Source: Christensenella sp. UBA7588 (GTDB lineage Bacteria; Bacillota; Clostridia; Christensenellales; CAG-917). Taken from it: a stretch of 64,000 bases of DNA. Of the stretch, positions 52,664 through 61,379 are shown piece by piece. The stretch lies in assembly GCA_002478945.1 (NCBI GenBank), contig DLKM01000025.1:2322-66321 (forward strand). Reading direction: 5' to 3'. Under the pieces are notes generated by a model, which ran no database searches, had not been told where the DNA came from, and worked only from the letters and a program-made list of their open reading frames with translations. How positions within the stretch are numbered: position 1 is the stretch's first letter; each line of letters starts with the position of its first letter. The translations under genes and the position numbers were made by a program.

Positions 52664-52684
52664 TTTTCAAGTATCTAATGCGGT

Positions 52685-53185
52685 TTATTTGTCTGCATTC
52701 TCAAATGCTTCGTTCAACAGAGCCACCATATATTCGTCGGGAGAAAACAGCACTTTTCTCGTCGTGCCGTCTTTTAAGCCGAACGTTATTTGATATACGC
52801 CTCTGTCGTACGCTTTGTCGCAACAAAGAATGTCTTTGCCTTTGCCCTCGTCAAAAACGTCAGTCATAATTCCGAAAGAAATCGCGTCTTTGAGCATAAG
52901 CGACAAAACGGGCGTTTGCTTGTTTACGACGTCCTTTTTTACGACGGTAAATCTCGTCGGAGAAAACTCGTAAAAAAACTCTTTTGCAACTCTGTTGTAA
53001 AAATGTATGTTGACGATTCCTACGGCGAAGAATACTGCAAACGCAAACATAAAATACCAGCTGTAAAATGCGGACACCATTATAAAGCCGAAAGAAAACA
53101 GCAAAAAGAAAATTCCCGTCCACTGCATTGTTTTGGCTTTTGAGCCGACCGTCACTTCAACCGCTTGCGAATAGTTTTCAACCAT
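52685..53185 (-). CDS. Small membrane protein, possibly DUF6106-like
   Basis: 166 residues with two hydrophobic spans (WTGIFFLLFSFGFIMVSAFY and SWYFMFAFAVFFAVGIVNI, about 22-62), then a soluble C-terminal domain (FEYEF.., DILCCDKAYDRGVYQITF, LFSPDEYMVALLNEAF). Size and architecture recall a Clostridia family of unknown function. The start overlaps the mutS2 stop (TGATG), with AAGGTGAAG upstream. Function unknown. Confidence 0.6.
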   Translation of the reverse strand: MVENYSQAVEVTVGSKAKTMQWTGIFFLLFSFGFIMVSAFYSWYFMFAFAVFFAVGIVNIHFYNRVAKEFFYEFSPTRFTVVKKDVVNKQTPVLSLMLKDAISFGIMTDVFDEGKGKDILCCDKAYDRGVYQITFGLKDGTTRKVLFSPDEYMVALLNEAFENADK

Positions 53186-55233
53186 CACTTCACCTTGTAA
53201 TAATCGTCTTTTTTAACTTTCGTCGTGAGTTTTCCAAAGGAAATCTGCGCTTCTCCTCTTTGATTGATAGACACGAGTTTTCCTTTCTTTTGCAAAGATT
53301 TGACAAAAACGTTATCTCCGATTTTCAGCGGAGAATCGTCGGGAACGTCCTCTACGACCGCCTCTTTTTCATAATCGGCAGACATAGTTTCAAGTTGTTT
53401 GCGGAGTTTTCTCGCTTCGAACAAATCTTTATCCTCGATTTGAGGCTTGTTGAGAATCTCTTTGATTTTGTCAAGCACTTCGTTCGCTTCTTCGACGCTG
53501 TTTTCGATGAGGCGTTTCGTCTCTTTGCGGATATTTTCGTCGAGTTTTTCGCGCTTTTCTTCGATACGCTTTTTCTCGTTCTCTGCGTCTTTAAGTGCTT
53601 TTGCGGCGTTTTCTCTGTCTATCGACGCTTCGCTCACGAGTTGCGCCGCTTTCATTCTCGTCTGCTCTGCCGCCGTCAAAACCGTGTCGAATTGACGCTT
53701 TTCGGCGGAAATTCTGCTCTTTGCGTTTTCGACTATGTCCTCTTGCAAGCCGAGTTTGCGCGCGATAGCGAGCGCGTTTGACGCTCCGATTGCGCCCATA
53801 ACGAGTTTGAACGTCGGAGAAAACGTTTCGCTGTTAAACTCCATCGAGGCCGCAACGACGCCTTTCGTGACCAAAGCAAATTCTTTGAGGTCGTTAAAGT
53901 GCGACGTTATAAGCGATTTGCACCCGACCTTAAGGAGATGCTCCGCAATGCTCACGGCAAGAGCCGCGCCCTCTCCCGGGTCGGTACCTGCGCCCAATTC
54001 GTCAAACAATACGAGCGAATCGGAAGTGATAACGTTCAAAATTCCAATCGTATTCTTGATATGCGACGAGAAAGTAGACAAACTTTGCTGTATACTCTGC
54101 TCGTCTCCTATATCGCTGTAAACGCCGTCGAATATGGCAATATCCGCTTGTTTGGCAGGCACGAAAAGTCCGCTCATAGCCATAAGCGTAAACAATCCGA
54201 CAAGTTTGAGCGTAACTGTTTTTCCGCCCGTATTCGGACCAGTTATGAGCAACATTTTGTCCTCTTTTTCGAGCGCAAGCGACACGGGAACGACTTTATG
54301 CTTATCGATAAGCGGATGTCTGCCCGAACGGATATTGACGTATCCGTCCTTATTGAGCGTAGGTCTGATTGCCTGATACTCTCTTGCGAGTTGCGCTTTT
54401 GCGAATATCATATCGAGGTCGACGATATTTTGATACGACCACGATACGTTGTCTGCGCAACCCATAATCGTAGACGAAAAATTGCGCAGAATTTTTTCGA
54501 TTTCAAGTTGTTCGTTGACAAGCTCGACTTTCAATTCGTTGTTAAGCTCGACGACTTGCATCGGCTCTACGAACAGAGTCGAACCCGACGCCGACTGGTC
54601 GTGAACGAGACCGGGAATAGAACCCTTGAAATCGCTTTTGAGAGGAATAACGTATCTGTCCCCTCTCATCGTTACGATGCTGTCTTGCAAATATTTGGAA
54701 TATTGCGGAGACGTGATAAACACTTGAAGTTTTGTGCGCACGTTTTCGTTGAGTTTGCGTATGCGGATACGAATCTGTCTCAACTCCGCCGTAGCGTTGT
54801 CCCACACTTCCGTTTCGCTTAAAAACGCCTCGAAAATGCTTTTTTCAAGCGGCTCGTTTTCGTAAAGTCTCGATGCCATATCGTAAAGAATCGGGCAATC
54901 TTTTACGTTGAGAAGCGTTCTTTTGATATTGTGCGCAACGCGAAGCGACCTACCGACTTTCAAAATCTCGGGGATTGAAAGCACCGCTCCTTTTTTTGCC
55001 TTGACAAGCACGTCTGCAATATCGTCAACGGCAAAATTCGGAGAAAGCGAGTATTCGAACAACACTTTATCCGCTTCCGCCGTTTCGTTGAGGGCGTCGT
55101 CGGCTTCGCTTATGGTCTCGAAAGGAACGAGGCTTTTTGCCTTTTTCTTTCCGCCTTGCGATTGAGCGAAGTCGCTCAATCTTGCAAGTATTGCGGGATA
55201 TTCGAGAGTGTTAAGACTTTTTTGGTCAAACAT
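53185..55233 (-). CDS. mutS2: MutS2/RqcU family ATPase lacking the Smr domain
   Basis: 682 residues. Lever/core region, then Walker A TGPNTGGKTVTLKLVG (about 328-343), Walker B VLFDELGAGTDPGEG and SHFNDLKEFA. A long coiled coil (about 500-620, KDAENEKKRIEEKREKLDEN) and a KOW-like segment (KIGDNVFVKSLQKKGKLVSI) end the protein. Family members usually continue about 100 residues into a Smr nuclease domain; here the stop codon follows the KOW part and overlaps the next gene. MutS2 acts on collided ribosomes and suppresses recombination. Confidence 0.92.
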   Translation of the reverse strand: MFDQKSLNTLEYPAILARLSDFAQSQGGKKKAKSLVPFETISEADDALNETAEADKVLFEYSLSPNFAVDDIADVLVKAKKGAVLSIPEILKVGRSLRVAHNIKRTLLNVKDCPILYDMASRLYENEPLEKSIFEAFLSETEVWDNATAELRQIRIRIRKLNENVRTKLQVFITSPQYSKYLQDSIVTMRGDRYVIPLKSDFKGSIPGLVHDQSASGSTLFVEPMQVVELNNELKVELVNEQLEIEKILRNFSSTIMGCADNVSWSYQNIVDLDMIFAKAQLAREYQAIRPTLNKDGYVNIRSGRHPLIDKHKVVPVSLALEKEDKMLLITGPNTGGKTVTLKLVGLFTLMAMSGLFVPAKQADIAIFDGVYSDIGDEQSIQQSLSTFSSHIKNTIGILNVITSDSLVLFDELGAGTDPGEGAALAVSIAEHLLKVGCKSLITSHFNDLKEFALVTKGVVAASMEFNSETFSPTFKLVMGAIGASNALAIARKLGLQEDIVENAKSRISAEKRQFDTVLTAAEQTRMKAAQLVSEASIDRENAAKALKDAENEKKRIEEKREKLDENIRKETKRLIENSVEEANEVLDKIKEILNKPQIEDKDLFEARKLRKQLETMSADYEKEAVVEDVPDDSPLKIGDNVFVKSLQKKGKLVSINQRGEAQISFGKLTTKVKKDDYYKVK

Positions 55234-55261
55234 ACTTTCCTTACGTCAACGAATCGTTGAC

Positions 55262-57661
55262 TTATCTGATTTTCGCTCCGACTTTGCGTTTGAGTACGGA
55301 GAGAATTTTTGCCATTTCGGTTGCGATTTCTTCGTCCGTAAGCGTGCGCTCGAGAGATGAGAACGCAAAGCTCATAGCAACGCTCTTTTTGCCTTGTCCG
55401 ATTTGCTCGCTCTTGTATGTGTCGAAAACTTTTGCTTCCGTCAGATATTTGATTTTTGCACCGAGAACGGCGTCAGTCATATCTCCCGCAAGCACGTCGT
55501 CGTCAACTACGACAGCGAGGTCTCTTTCGATAATCGGGAATTTGGAGAATTCGCGGAATTTGCTCTTTTCAAGTGCGTTTCCGTCAAAAATGTCGTCTAT
55601 TGAAATCTCCGCAACGTACAGTCTGAAATTGTCGACGCCGTAGTTGTCCGCTACGTCGGGATGTATCTCTCCGACAAATCCTACGTTTTTGCCGTTTACC
55701 ATAATCTCCGCGCCTCTGCCAGTATGCAGATACGGTCTCGTCGAACGTTCGTATTTCTCGTCGATATGCAACGCTTTGAACATTTGCTCCAACGCGCCTT
55801 TAACGGTAAAGAAATCAACGCCCTCTCCGTACATACCGATGCAAAGTCTGCTTTGCTCGTAAGGCAATTCCTTGAGCGGAAGTTCCTTGGGCAAATAAAC
55901 GTTTGCGACCTCGAAAAGGCTTGCGCTCTTATTGAAGTGCGTGACGTTGTAGCACAAAGTTTCAATCATACTGTGAGTGAGAGTCGTGCGCATTACACTC
56001 AACGCTTCTCCGAGCGGATTTACGAGCTTGATTGCGTTGCGAGCGTTATCGTCTGCGGCAAGATTGAGTTGCGACGCAAACTTCGGAGAGGTAAACGAAT
56101 AAGTTACGCTCTCGGACAATCCGCACGCGCTGAGAGTGTTCTTGATGACGTTGATAAACTTCATCTTATCGGATATTCCGCCCTTCGTCAGCGTAGCGTA
56201 TTCAAACAAAGTGGGTTTGATGTGGCTATAGCCGTACACTCTGATAAATTCCTCTGCGATGTCGTTGACTCCGACTATATCGTCTCTGTCCTCTTTCACT
56301 CTTGCGACGAGGCATTTATCCCCTTCGACCACTTCGATTCCCAATCTTTCGAGTATGGGAATCAATGCGGCTTTCGGCACTTTACAGCCCAAAATCTCTT
56401 GAAGTTTTTTGGTCGTGAACTTAATTTCGCGCACTTTTTGGTAATCGACCTTTACGTCGATAATGCCCTCGACGATGTCGCCTGCACCCATTTGGTATAC
56501 GAGCGTCAACGCGCGTTTCAAGCCGTATTCCTGCGATGCGAAATCGATGCCTTTTTCAAATCTTGCGGAACTGTCCGAACGCAGATTGAGTGCGCGAGAC
56601 GTGCGTCTCACGTTGTCGCGAGCAAATTTTGCGGATTCAAAAACTACTTCCGTGGTATCGGGTTGAATACCGCTGTTTTCTCCGCCCATAATGCCTGCCA
56701 CCGCCACGGGTTTGTATGCGTCGCAGATGACCAACATACTATCGTTGAGTTTATTTTTCTTACCGTCGAGAGTCTCGATTGTTTCGCCGTTTTGCGCGTT
56801 GCGCACGACGATTTTGTCGCCTTCGAGTTCTCTCTTGTCAAAAGAGTGCATCGGCTGTCCGATTTCGGTAAGAACGTAGTTGGTAATATCAACGATATTA
56901 TTTATTGGACGAATGCCCACCGCGCGCAATCTCGATTTGATTTTTTGCGAGGACGGGAAAATTTTGATATTCTTCACGCCTGCCGCCATATATCTGGGGC
57001 AAAGTTCTTGATTTTGCACTTCTACGCTGACCATATCGGAAACTTTTGCTCCGCAGTCGCAAACTTTATAGTCGATTTCAGGTTCTCTGCAAGAGGTCTT
57101 GAGCGCAACGGCAACTTCTTTTGCCATTTTGTAAACGCTGTTGCAGTCGGGACGATTCGCAGTCACGCCTATATCGAGAATAACGTCGTCGTAGCCGAGT
57201 GCCTTGAGAGCGTTTTGACCGAGTTCCGTACCTTCTTCGAATCTGATAATATCTCCGAGTTTTTGATTTTGGACGTCGTCCTCCGTAACGCCGACTTCTT
57301 CGAGTCCGCAAAGCATACCTTCGCTCACGACTCCCCTCAATTCGCCTTTTTTGATGACGTGTCCGTCCGCAAGTTTCGCGCCGTCGAGAGCGACTGCGAT
57401 TGTCTCGCCGCCTTCTACGGGAACGTTGGTAACGACTTGAATCGTATTTGCGCCGACGTCTATTTGAGTAACGCGCAAACGGTCTGCATTCGGATGTTTG
57501 TCGACTTTGACGATTTTACCGACGACGACGTTCGTCGCTTTGTTTTCCTGATATGTGATTTCTTCCACCTCAAAGCCGATTGCAACGAGTTTTTTTGCAA
57601 GAACTTCGGGTTTGACGTTAATATCGACGTAATCTTTGAGCCAAGAAATAGGAACTAACAT
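55262..57661 (-). CDS. pheT: Phenylalanine-tRNA ligase beta subunit
   Basis: A 799-residue subunit: N-terminal LVPISWLKDYVDINV, tRNA-binding domain (VVGKIVKVDKHPNADRLRVTQID), B3/B4 editing region, B5 domain, catalytic-like core and C-terminal anticodon-binding fold (PIIERDLAVVVDDDV). Complete and of normal length. 12 bp after pheS, forming the alpha2-beta2 enzyme. Long + strand frames here are composition shadows. Confidence 0.97.
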   Translation of the reverse strand: MLVPISWLKDYVDINVKPEVLAKKLVAIGFEVEEITYQENKATNVVVGKIVKVDKHPNADRLRVTQIDVGANTIQVVTNVPVEGGETIAVALDGAKLADGHVIKKGELRGVVSEGMLCGLEEVGVTEDDVQNQKLGDIIRFEEGTELGQNALKALGYDDVILDIGVTANRPDCNSVYKMAKEVAVALKTSCREPEIDYKVCDCGAKVSDMVSVEVQNQELCPRYMAAGVKNIKIFPSSQKIKSRLRAVGIRPINNIVDITNYVLTEIGQPMHSFDKRELEGDKIVVRNAQNGETIETLDGKKNKLNDSMLVICDAYKPVAVAGIMGGENSGIQPDTTEVVFESAKFARDNVRRTSRALNLRSDSSARFEKGIDFASQEYGLKRALTLVYQMGAGDIVEGIIDVKVDYQKVREIKFTTKKLQEILGCKVPKAALIPILERLGIEVVEGDKCLVARVKEDRDDIVGVNDIAEEFIRVYGYSHIKPTLFEYATLTKGGISDKMKFINVIKNTLSACGLSESVTYSFTSPKFASQLNLAADDNARNAIKLVNPLGEALSVMRTTLTHSMIETLCYNVTHFNKSASLFEVANVYLPKELPLKELPYEQSRLCIGMYGEGVDFFTVKGALEQMFKALHIDEKYERSTRPYLHTGRGAEIMVNGKNVGFVGEIHPDVADNYGVDNFRLYVAEISIDDIFDGNALEKSKFREFSKFPIIERDLAVVVDDDVLAGDMTDAVLGAKIKYLTEAKVFDTYKSEQIGQGKKSVAMSFAFSSLERTLTDEEIATEMAKILSVLKRKVGAKIR

Positions 57662-57673
57662 ATCTGCGCCTCC

Positions 57674-58693
57674 TTAGTTGAATTGTTTGAGAAAACGCAC
57701 GTCGTTTTCATAGAGCATTTTGATGTTGGGAATGCCGTATTTTATCATAGCGATACGGTCGATACCGAATCCGAATGCAAATCCGCTGTATACGCTGCTG
57801 TCGATGCCGCACATATCCAAAACGGCAGGATTTACGATGCCTGCGCCGAGAATCTCCACCCAGCCCGTGCCTTTGCACACTCTGCAACCTTTGCCGTGGC
57901 ACATAGAGCAGGTTACGTCAACCTCGACAGACGGCTCGGTAAACGGGAAATAGGACGGGCGCAAACGCACTTTCGTATCCTTTGAGAATATCTTTTCCGC
58001 AAAAGTTTGCAAACAGCCTTGCAAGTCTCCCATCGTGATGTGCTTGTCAATCGCAAGACCCTCGAATTGATTGAAAATGGGGCTATGAGACGCGTCGTCG
58101 TCGCTTCTGTATACTTTTCCCGGCGATACGATGCGGATAGGCGGTTGTTGAGATTGCATTATTCTTGCCTGAACCGCAGACGTTTGAGTACGCAAAACGA
58201 CGTTATCGTTGACGTAGAACGTGTCTTGCATATCTCTTGCGGGATGGTCTTTAGGAACGTTGAGCAACTGGAAGTTGTACAAATCGCTTTCGATTTCGGG
58301 ACCTTCCGCAACCGAAAAGCCCATACTCGTAAATATATCGATAAGCTCTCTCGTTATAAGCGTGAGCGGATGAAGCGTGCCGACTTTGGCATTGTCTGCG
58401 GGAAGCGTCACGTCGATTTCTTCCGCTTTGAGACGAGCGAGTTTTTCTTCTCTCTCGATTTGAGCGGTTTTTGCGTTAAGCGCGCCCTCGACCGCTCCTC
58501 TCAACTCGTTGACGAGTTTGCCCATATTAGGTCGTTCTTCTTTGGGAACGTTTGCCATATCTCTCATAAGCAAGGAGATTTCTCCGCTTTTGCCGAGATA
58601 TTTGACTCTGACGTTATTAAGTTCCGCAGACGTAGACGCTTTTTCTATCATCTCGAGAGCGGAATTTTTGATGCCGTCCATCTTTTCTTTCAT
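57674..58693 (-). CDS. pheS: Phenylalanine-tRNA ligase alpha subunit
   Basis: A 339-residue class II synthetase subunit. An N-terminal coiled coil (about 1-85) is followed by HPLTLITRELIDIFTSMGFSVAEGPEIE, motif 2 SDDDASHSPIFNQFEGLAID and motif 3 GFAFGFGIDRIAMIKYGI. AGGAG precedes the ATG. The leader is only about 55 nt, too short for a T-box, so tRNA-dependent attenuation is not evident. Confidence 0.97.
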   Translation of the reverse strand: MKEKMDGIKNSALEMIEKASTSAELNNVRVKYLGKSGEISLLMRDMANVPKEERPNMGKLVNELRGAVEGALNAKTAQIEREEKLARLKAEEIDVTLPADNAKVGTLHPLTLITRELIDIFTSMGFSVAEGPEIESDLYNFQLLNVPKDHPARDMQDTFYVNDNVVLRTQTSAVQARIMQSQQPPIRIVSPGKVYRSDDDASHSPIFNQFEGLAIDKHITMGDLQGCLQTFAEKIFSKDTKVRLRPSYFPFTEPSVEVDVTCSMCHGKGCRVCKGTGWVEILGAGIVNPAVLDMCGIDSSVYSGFAFGFGIDRIAMIKYGIPNIKMLYENDVRFLKQFN

Positions 58694-58750
58694 AAAATAC
58701 TCCTGACAAAACTTGCACTCGCGCTTGCGTGTGCGTGTGATAACTAAAAA

Positions 58751-58779
58751 ATGATAACAAACTTAAAAATTTATGTCAA
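58751..58779 (-). promoter_or_regulatory. Promoter of pheST
   Basis: On the - strand: TTGACA, 17-bp spacer, TATCAT, with AT-rich sequence between and no T-box-sized leader. Confidence 0.75.
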
Positions 58780-58915
58780 CAAATTATGACACAAACTCGA
58801 AAAGCCGTTTTCCGTTTCACGGCAAAAACGTAAAAAACGCACTCAAATCCGTGCGAAAATCGATACTTAAGCAATCTTCAAAAACGAATAAAGAGTTTTT
58901 ATTTTTTAATCGCTT

Positions 58916-60298
58916 CTATTCCTTAACCACCACCGTCACGTCCAAAGGCTTTTTTGCAAGTTTTACAAGATGCGTTCCCTTAAGCAAGGTGTTCCCGAGA
59001 TAAAGTTTTTCCTGTTCTCCGCGCTTTATTTTCAAGTGATGATATACGTCGTTTGCCTGAAATACCAAATCCGCGCTAACCACGTTTTTGGGCAAATGAG
59101 GGGATACGCGCAGCACGTCTCCGTTGACAGATAAACCGAAATTTACGTTTGAAAACTTATATACAGGTTCAAAAGTATTCTCAAAATCGACGATTTTTGT
59201 AATTGTATTAAACTTTTTGGCATTATTTTTATCGTCAAAGTACAGTTTCATAAAAGCGTCGGATTTGAGAGCGACGGCAAGCATAGACAGGTTTTCCTTT
59301 TGCTTGACAAGACAAAATCTCGTACCGAAGAAGGTTTTTTGGCTCGTATCTATATGTCCTGCAGACGACGTTTGCATATACTTCTCCGCTCTTACCGCAT
59401 ACATAAATTCGTCGATGTTTTCTTTGTCGCTCAACTTTGAAAACAAACTCAAAAAATTGATTTTTTGCGTTTCGGTAGCGTTTACGAAACTTTCGAATTT
59501 ATCGAATATTTCGAGAGGCGAATAATGCCTCGAAAAATCGTAATACAATATGCATTGAATTGAATCTACCACCCTCGTGTAACAACGATATATTCTGTCC
59601 GCCGTGTCCACGAGCGCGCCTTTATGCGATTCTCCCCCGTAATTCGACTCTATCGCGCAAAGGCTCAAAAACAATTTCGACTTCGAATAATCTTTATATT
59701 TTTTATCGCTTGCAAGCAAACCGTCGTCTTTGGCGTATTTTTTTGCGATTTTCATTGCTTTTGCGATAGTTCGCAAATCGTTGTATATAAAATAGGTTTT
59801 TTCCAATAAAACGTACAAAAACGCCTCTTTCATTGCCATAATTTCAGAAAAAGAGAGCGTTCGCACCTTGTTTTGCGCGTCAAAAAGCGTTTTTACCCTG
59901 TCTGCTATAAAAATGTAGTCCGATTGCGCAAGGCAAAATCTGGCAAGATTCACGCATCTCGGCTCGTTGTCGACGCTTGCAAGATTTGCAAGAGAGGAAT
60001 AATTCATCTTTAACAGAGGTTGCAAAACGTCTTTATTCTCAAGAAAATCGTCAAAAACGCCTTTATATTTTTTGTTTTTAAGGCAAAACTCAATAAATTT
60101 TATATTGCGCTTATAATACTTGTCTTTTGTCGAACTGCCCTCTTTTGGCAAAGCGGATTCGCGTGCGTATTCGTCGCACGCCTCGTTGTATTCGCTTTCT
60201 TTAAGGCAAGAAAACGTTTTTTCGCGAGGTTTTTCACGCGTCAGCAGATATATTGCGAAGAAAATCGCCACGGTAACTACGGTAATTGCATAAACCAT
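58916..60298 (-). CDS. Membrane-anchored protein of unknown function
   Basis: 460 residues. One N-terminal helix (AITVVTVAIFFAIYLL, residues 4-19) then a long soluble, mostly helical part with many Lys/Asp/Tyr. The last 80 residues (VLRVSPHLPKNVVS..YHHLKIKRGEQEKLYLG) turn beta-like; the L.I.P.LP pattern loosely resembles the closing domain of GH94-type phosphorylases, but no catalytic domain is present. Could be the outer parts of a shrunken glucan-active protein, or unrelated. No family recognised with confidence. Confidence 0.6.
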   Translation of the reverse strand: MVYAITVVTVAIFFAIYLLTREKPREKTFSCLKESEYNEACDEYARESALPKEGSSTKDKYYKRNIKFIEFCLKNKKYKGVFDDFLENKDVLQPLLKMNYSSLANLASVDNEPRCVNLARFCLAQSDYIFIADRVKTLFDAQNKVRTLSFSEIMAMKEAFLYVLLEKTYFIYNDLRTIAKAMKIAKKYAKDDGLLASDKKYKDYSKSKLFLSLCAIESNYGGESHKGALVDTADRIYRCYTRVVDSIQCILYYDFSRHYSPLEIFDKFESFVNATETQKINFLSLFSKLSDKENIDEFMYAVRAEKYMQTSSAGHIDTSQKTFFGTRFCLVKQKENLSMLAVALKSDAFMKLYFDDKNNAKKFNTITKIVDFENTFEPVYKFSNVNFGLSVNGDVLRVSPHLPKNVVSADLVFQANDVYHHLKIKRGEQEKLYLGNTLLKGTHLVKLAKKPLDVTVVVKE

Positions 60299-60342
60299 AC
60301 TCTATTTATTGCCATAAAGAGAGTTTTTAGGCGGATAAAAGA

Positions 60343-60372
60343 AAAAAGAAGGCTCGCGCGCCTTCTTTTTTC
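60343..60372 (-). terminator. Terminator of RNase P RNA
   Basis: On the - strand: GAAAAAAGAAGGC, loop GCGCGA, GCCTTCTTTTTTC, just past the end of rnpB. Confidence 0.85.
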
Positions 60373-60375
60373 ATA

Positions 60376-60696
60376 GCGAGATTAGTCTGTAAGCCGAGTT
60401 CTGTGTTTGACGGTCATCTATCTAGGACGTACATTTCTGCACGCCTCAAGCGATGTCGGGAACTTGCGGGCCACATTTTATGTTCCCTATCTTGCATCGA
60501 GTGGGGTTTACATCGCGCATTGTCGCCAAATTGCGGGTGAGCTTTTACCTCGCCTTTCCATCCTTACCGAAAAATCGGCGGTTTTTTTCTGTTGCACTAT
60601 CCTTGAAGTCGCCTTCACCGGGAGTTACCCGGCACCCGTGCCCTGTGATGCTCGGACTTTCCTCAAATATTTCATGCGACCGTCCGGCTAACTCGC
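60376..60696 (-). ncRNA. rnpB: RNase P RNA
   Basis: Read on the - strand, GAGGAAAGTCCGAGC near the 5' end and ACAGAACTCGGCTTA near the 3' end are the hallmark RNase P segments. P1 pairs GCGAGTTAG at the start with CTAATCTCGC at the end, which sets the limits. At about 321 nt it is short for a bacterial RNase P RNA, so some peripheral helices must be reduced. A promoter TTGATT, 17 bp, TTTAAT ends about 6 bp before the first base. It processes the 5' ends of tRNAs; RnpM is encoded elsewhere in this window. Confidence 0.95.
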
Positions 60697-60776
60697 ATAT
60701 AAATTAAATCACATTAGCGGCAAAAAATCAAACGGATTGAACGCTATATGTGATTTTTTCCAAAGTTTTTGCGATT

Positions 60777-61379
60777 TCAGACGTCAAAAATTTCCGTTGA
60801 ATCCGCTTGTTCGGTCTCTTGATGCGATTTAAGGTAACTTTGCCACGCAGCCACGAGTACCGCGCTGTTTTCCTGCCTGTAACTGACGGAAAAACGCCAC
60901 AATCCGCCCGCATATCCTTTATAGACGGCTCTGAACGGTTGCAATTCCAACTTGTCGTATTTGAATCTGTGCTTAATTCCGAAAGTATTTGTGTAAACGC
61001 AGTAGTCGCTTTCGACCTGTATTCTCCAATTCAGCGGACATATAAGCAAAAACAGCGTCATCAAATCGATAAGGGAAAACGCCATTGCCAAAACCATATT
61101 CTCCTCGGGCGTACCGAGCGACTTAAAGTCTCCCGTCGGGTCAAATATCAGCCAAAGCAATAACAACCAAAACAACACCGAACCTGCAAGCCCGACGCCG
61201 ACGTAGACGCTGTTCCACCTTATGTATTTATTTCTCTCGAGGAAAAACTTTTTCCTGTCTACAAACATATATTTGCAAAACAAAATCAATCCCCAAAGAA
61301 ACAATGCGGACAGAATCGCAAAAATTACGTACGAAACGATGTGTATTGCCTTTGCGTTTACGACTTGACCGTCAATCAT
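60777..61379 (-). CDS. Small membrane protein, unknown
   Basis: 200 residues. Three hydrophobic spans (about 11-34, 56-77, 93-115) lead a C-terminal soluble part with WRIQVESDYCVYTNTFGIKHRF and LWRFSVSYRQ, the pattern of a PH-like or DUF domain attached to membrane helices. Overlaps recN by 8 bp, so it is co-transcribed. No family recognised. Confidence 0.6.
   Translation of the reverse strand: MIDGQVVNAKAIHIVSYVIFAILSALFLWGLILFCKYMFVDRKKFFLERNKYIRWNSVYVGVGLAGSVLFWLLLLWLIFDPTGDFKSLGTPEENMVLAMAFSLIDLMTLFLLICPLNWRIQVESDYCVYTNTFGIKHRFKYDKLELQPFRAVYKGYAGGLWRFSVSYRQENSAVLVAAWQSYLKSHQETEQADSTEIFDV

Noticed and set aside
58694..58915. T-box leader upstream of pheST
   Set aside because: The promoter at 58751-58779 leaves only about 55 nt of leader and there is no T-box consensus or terminator.
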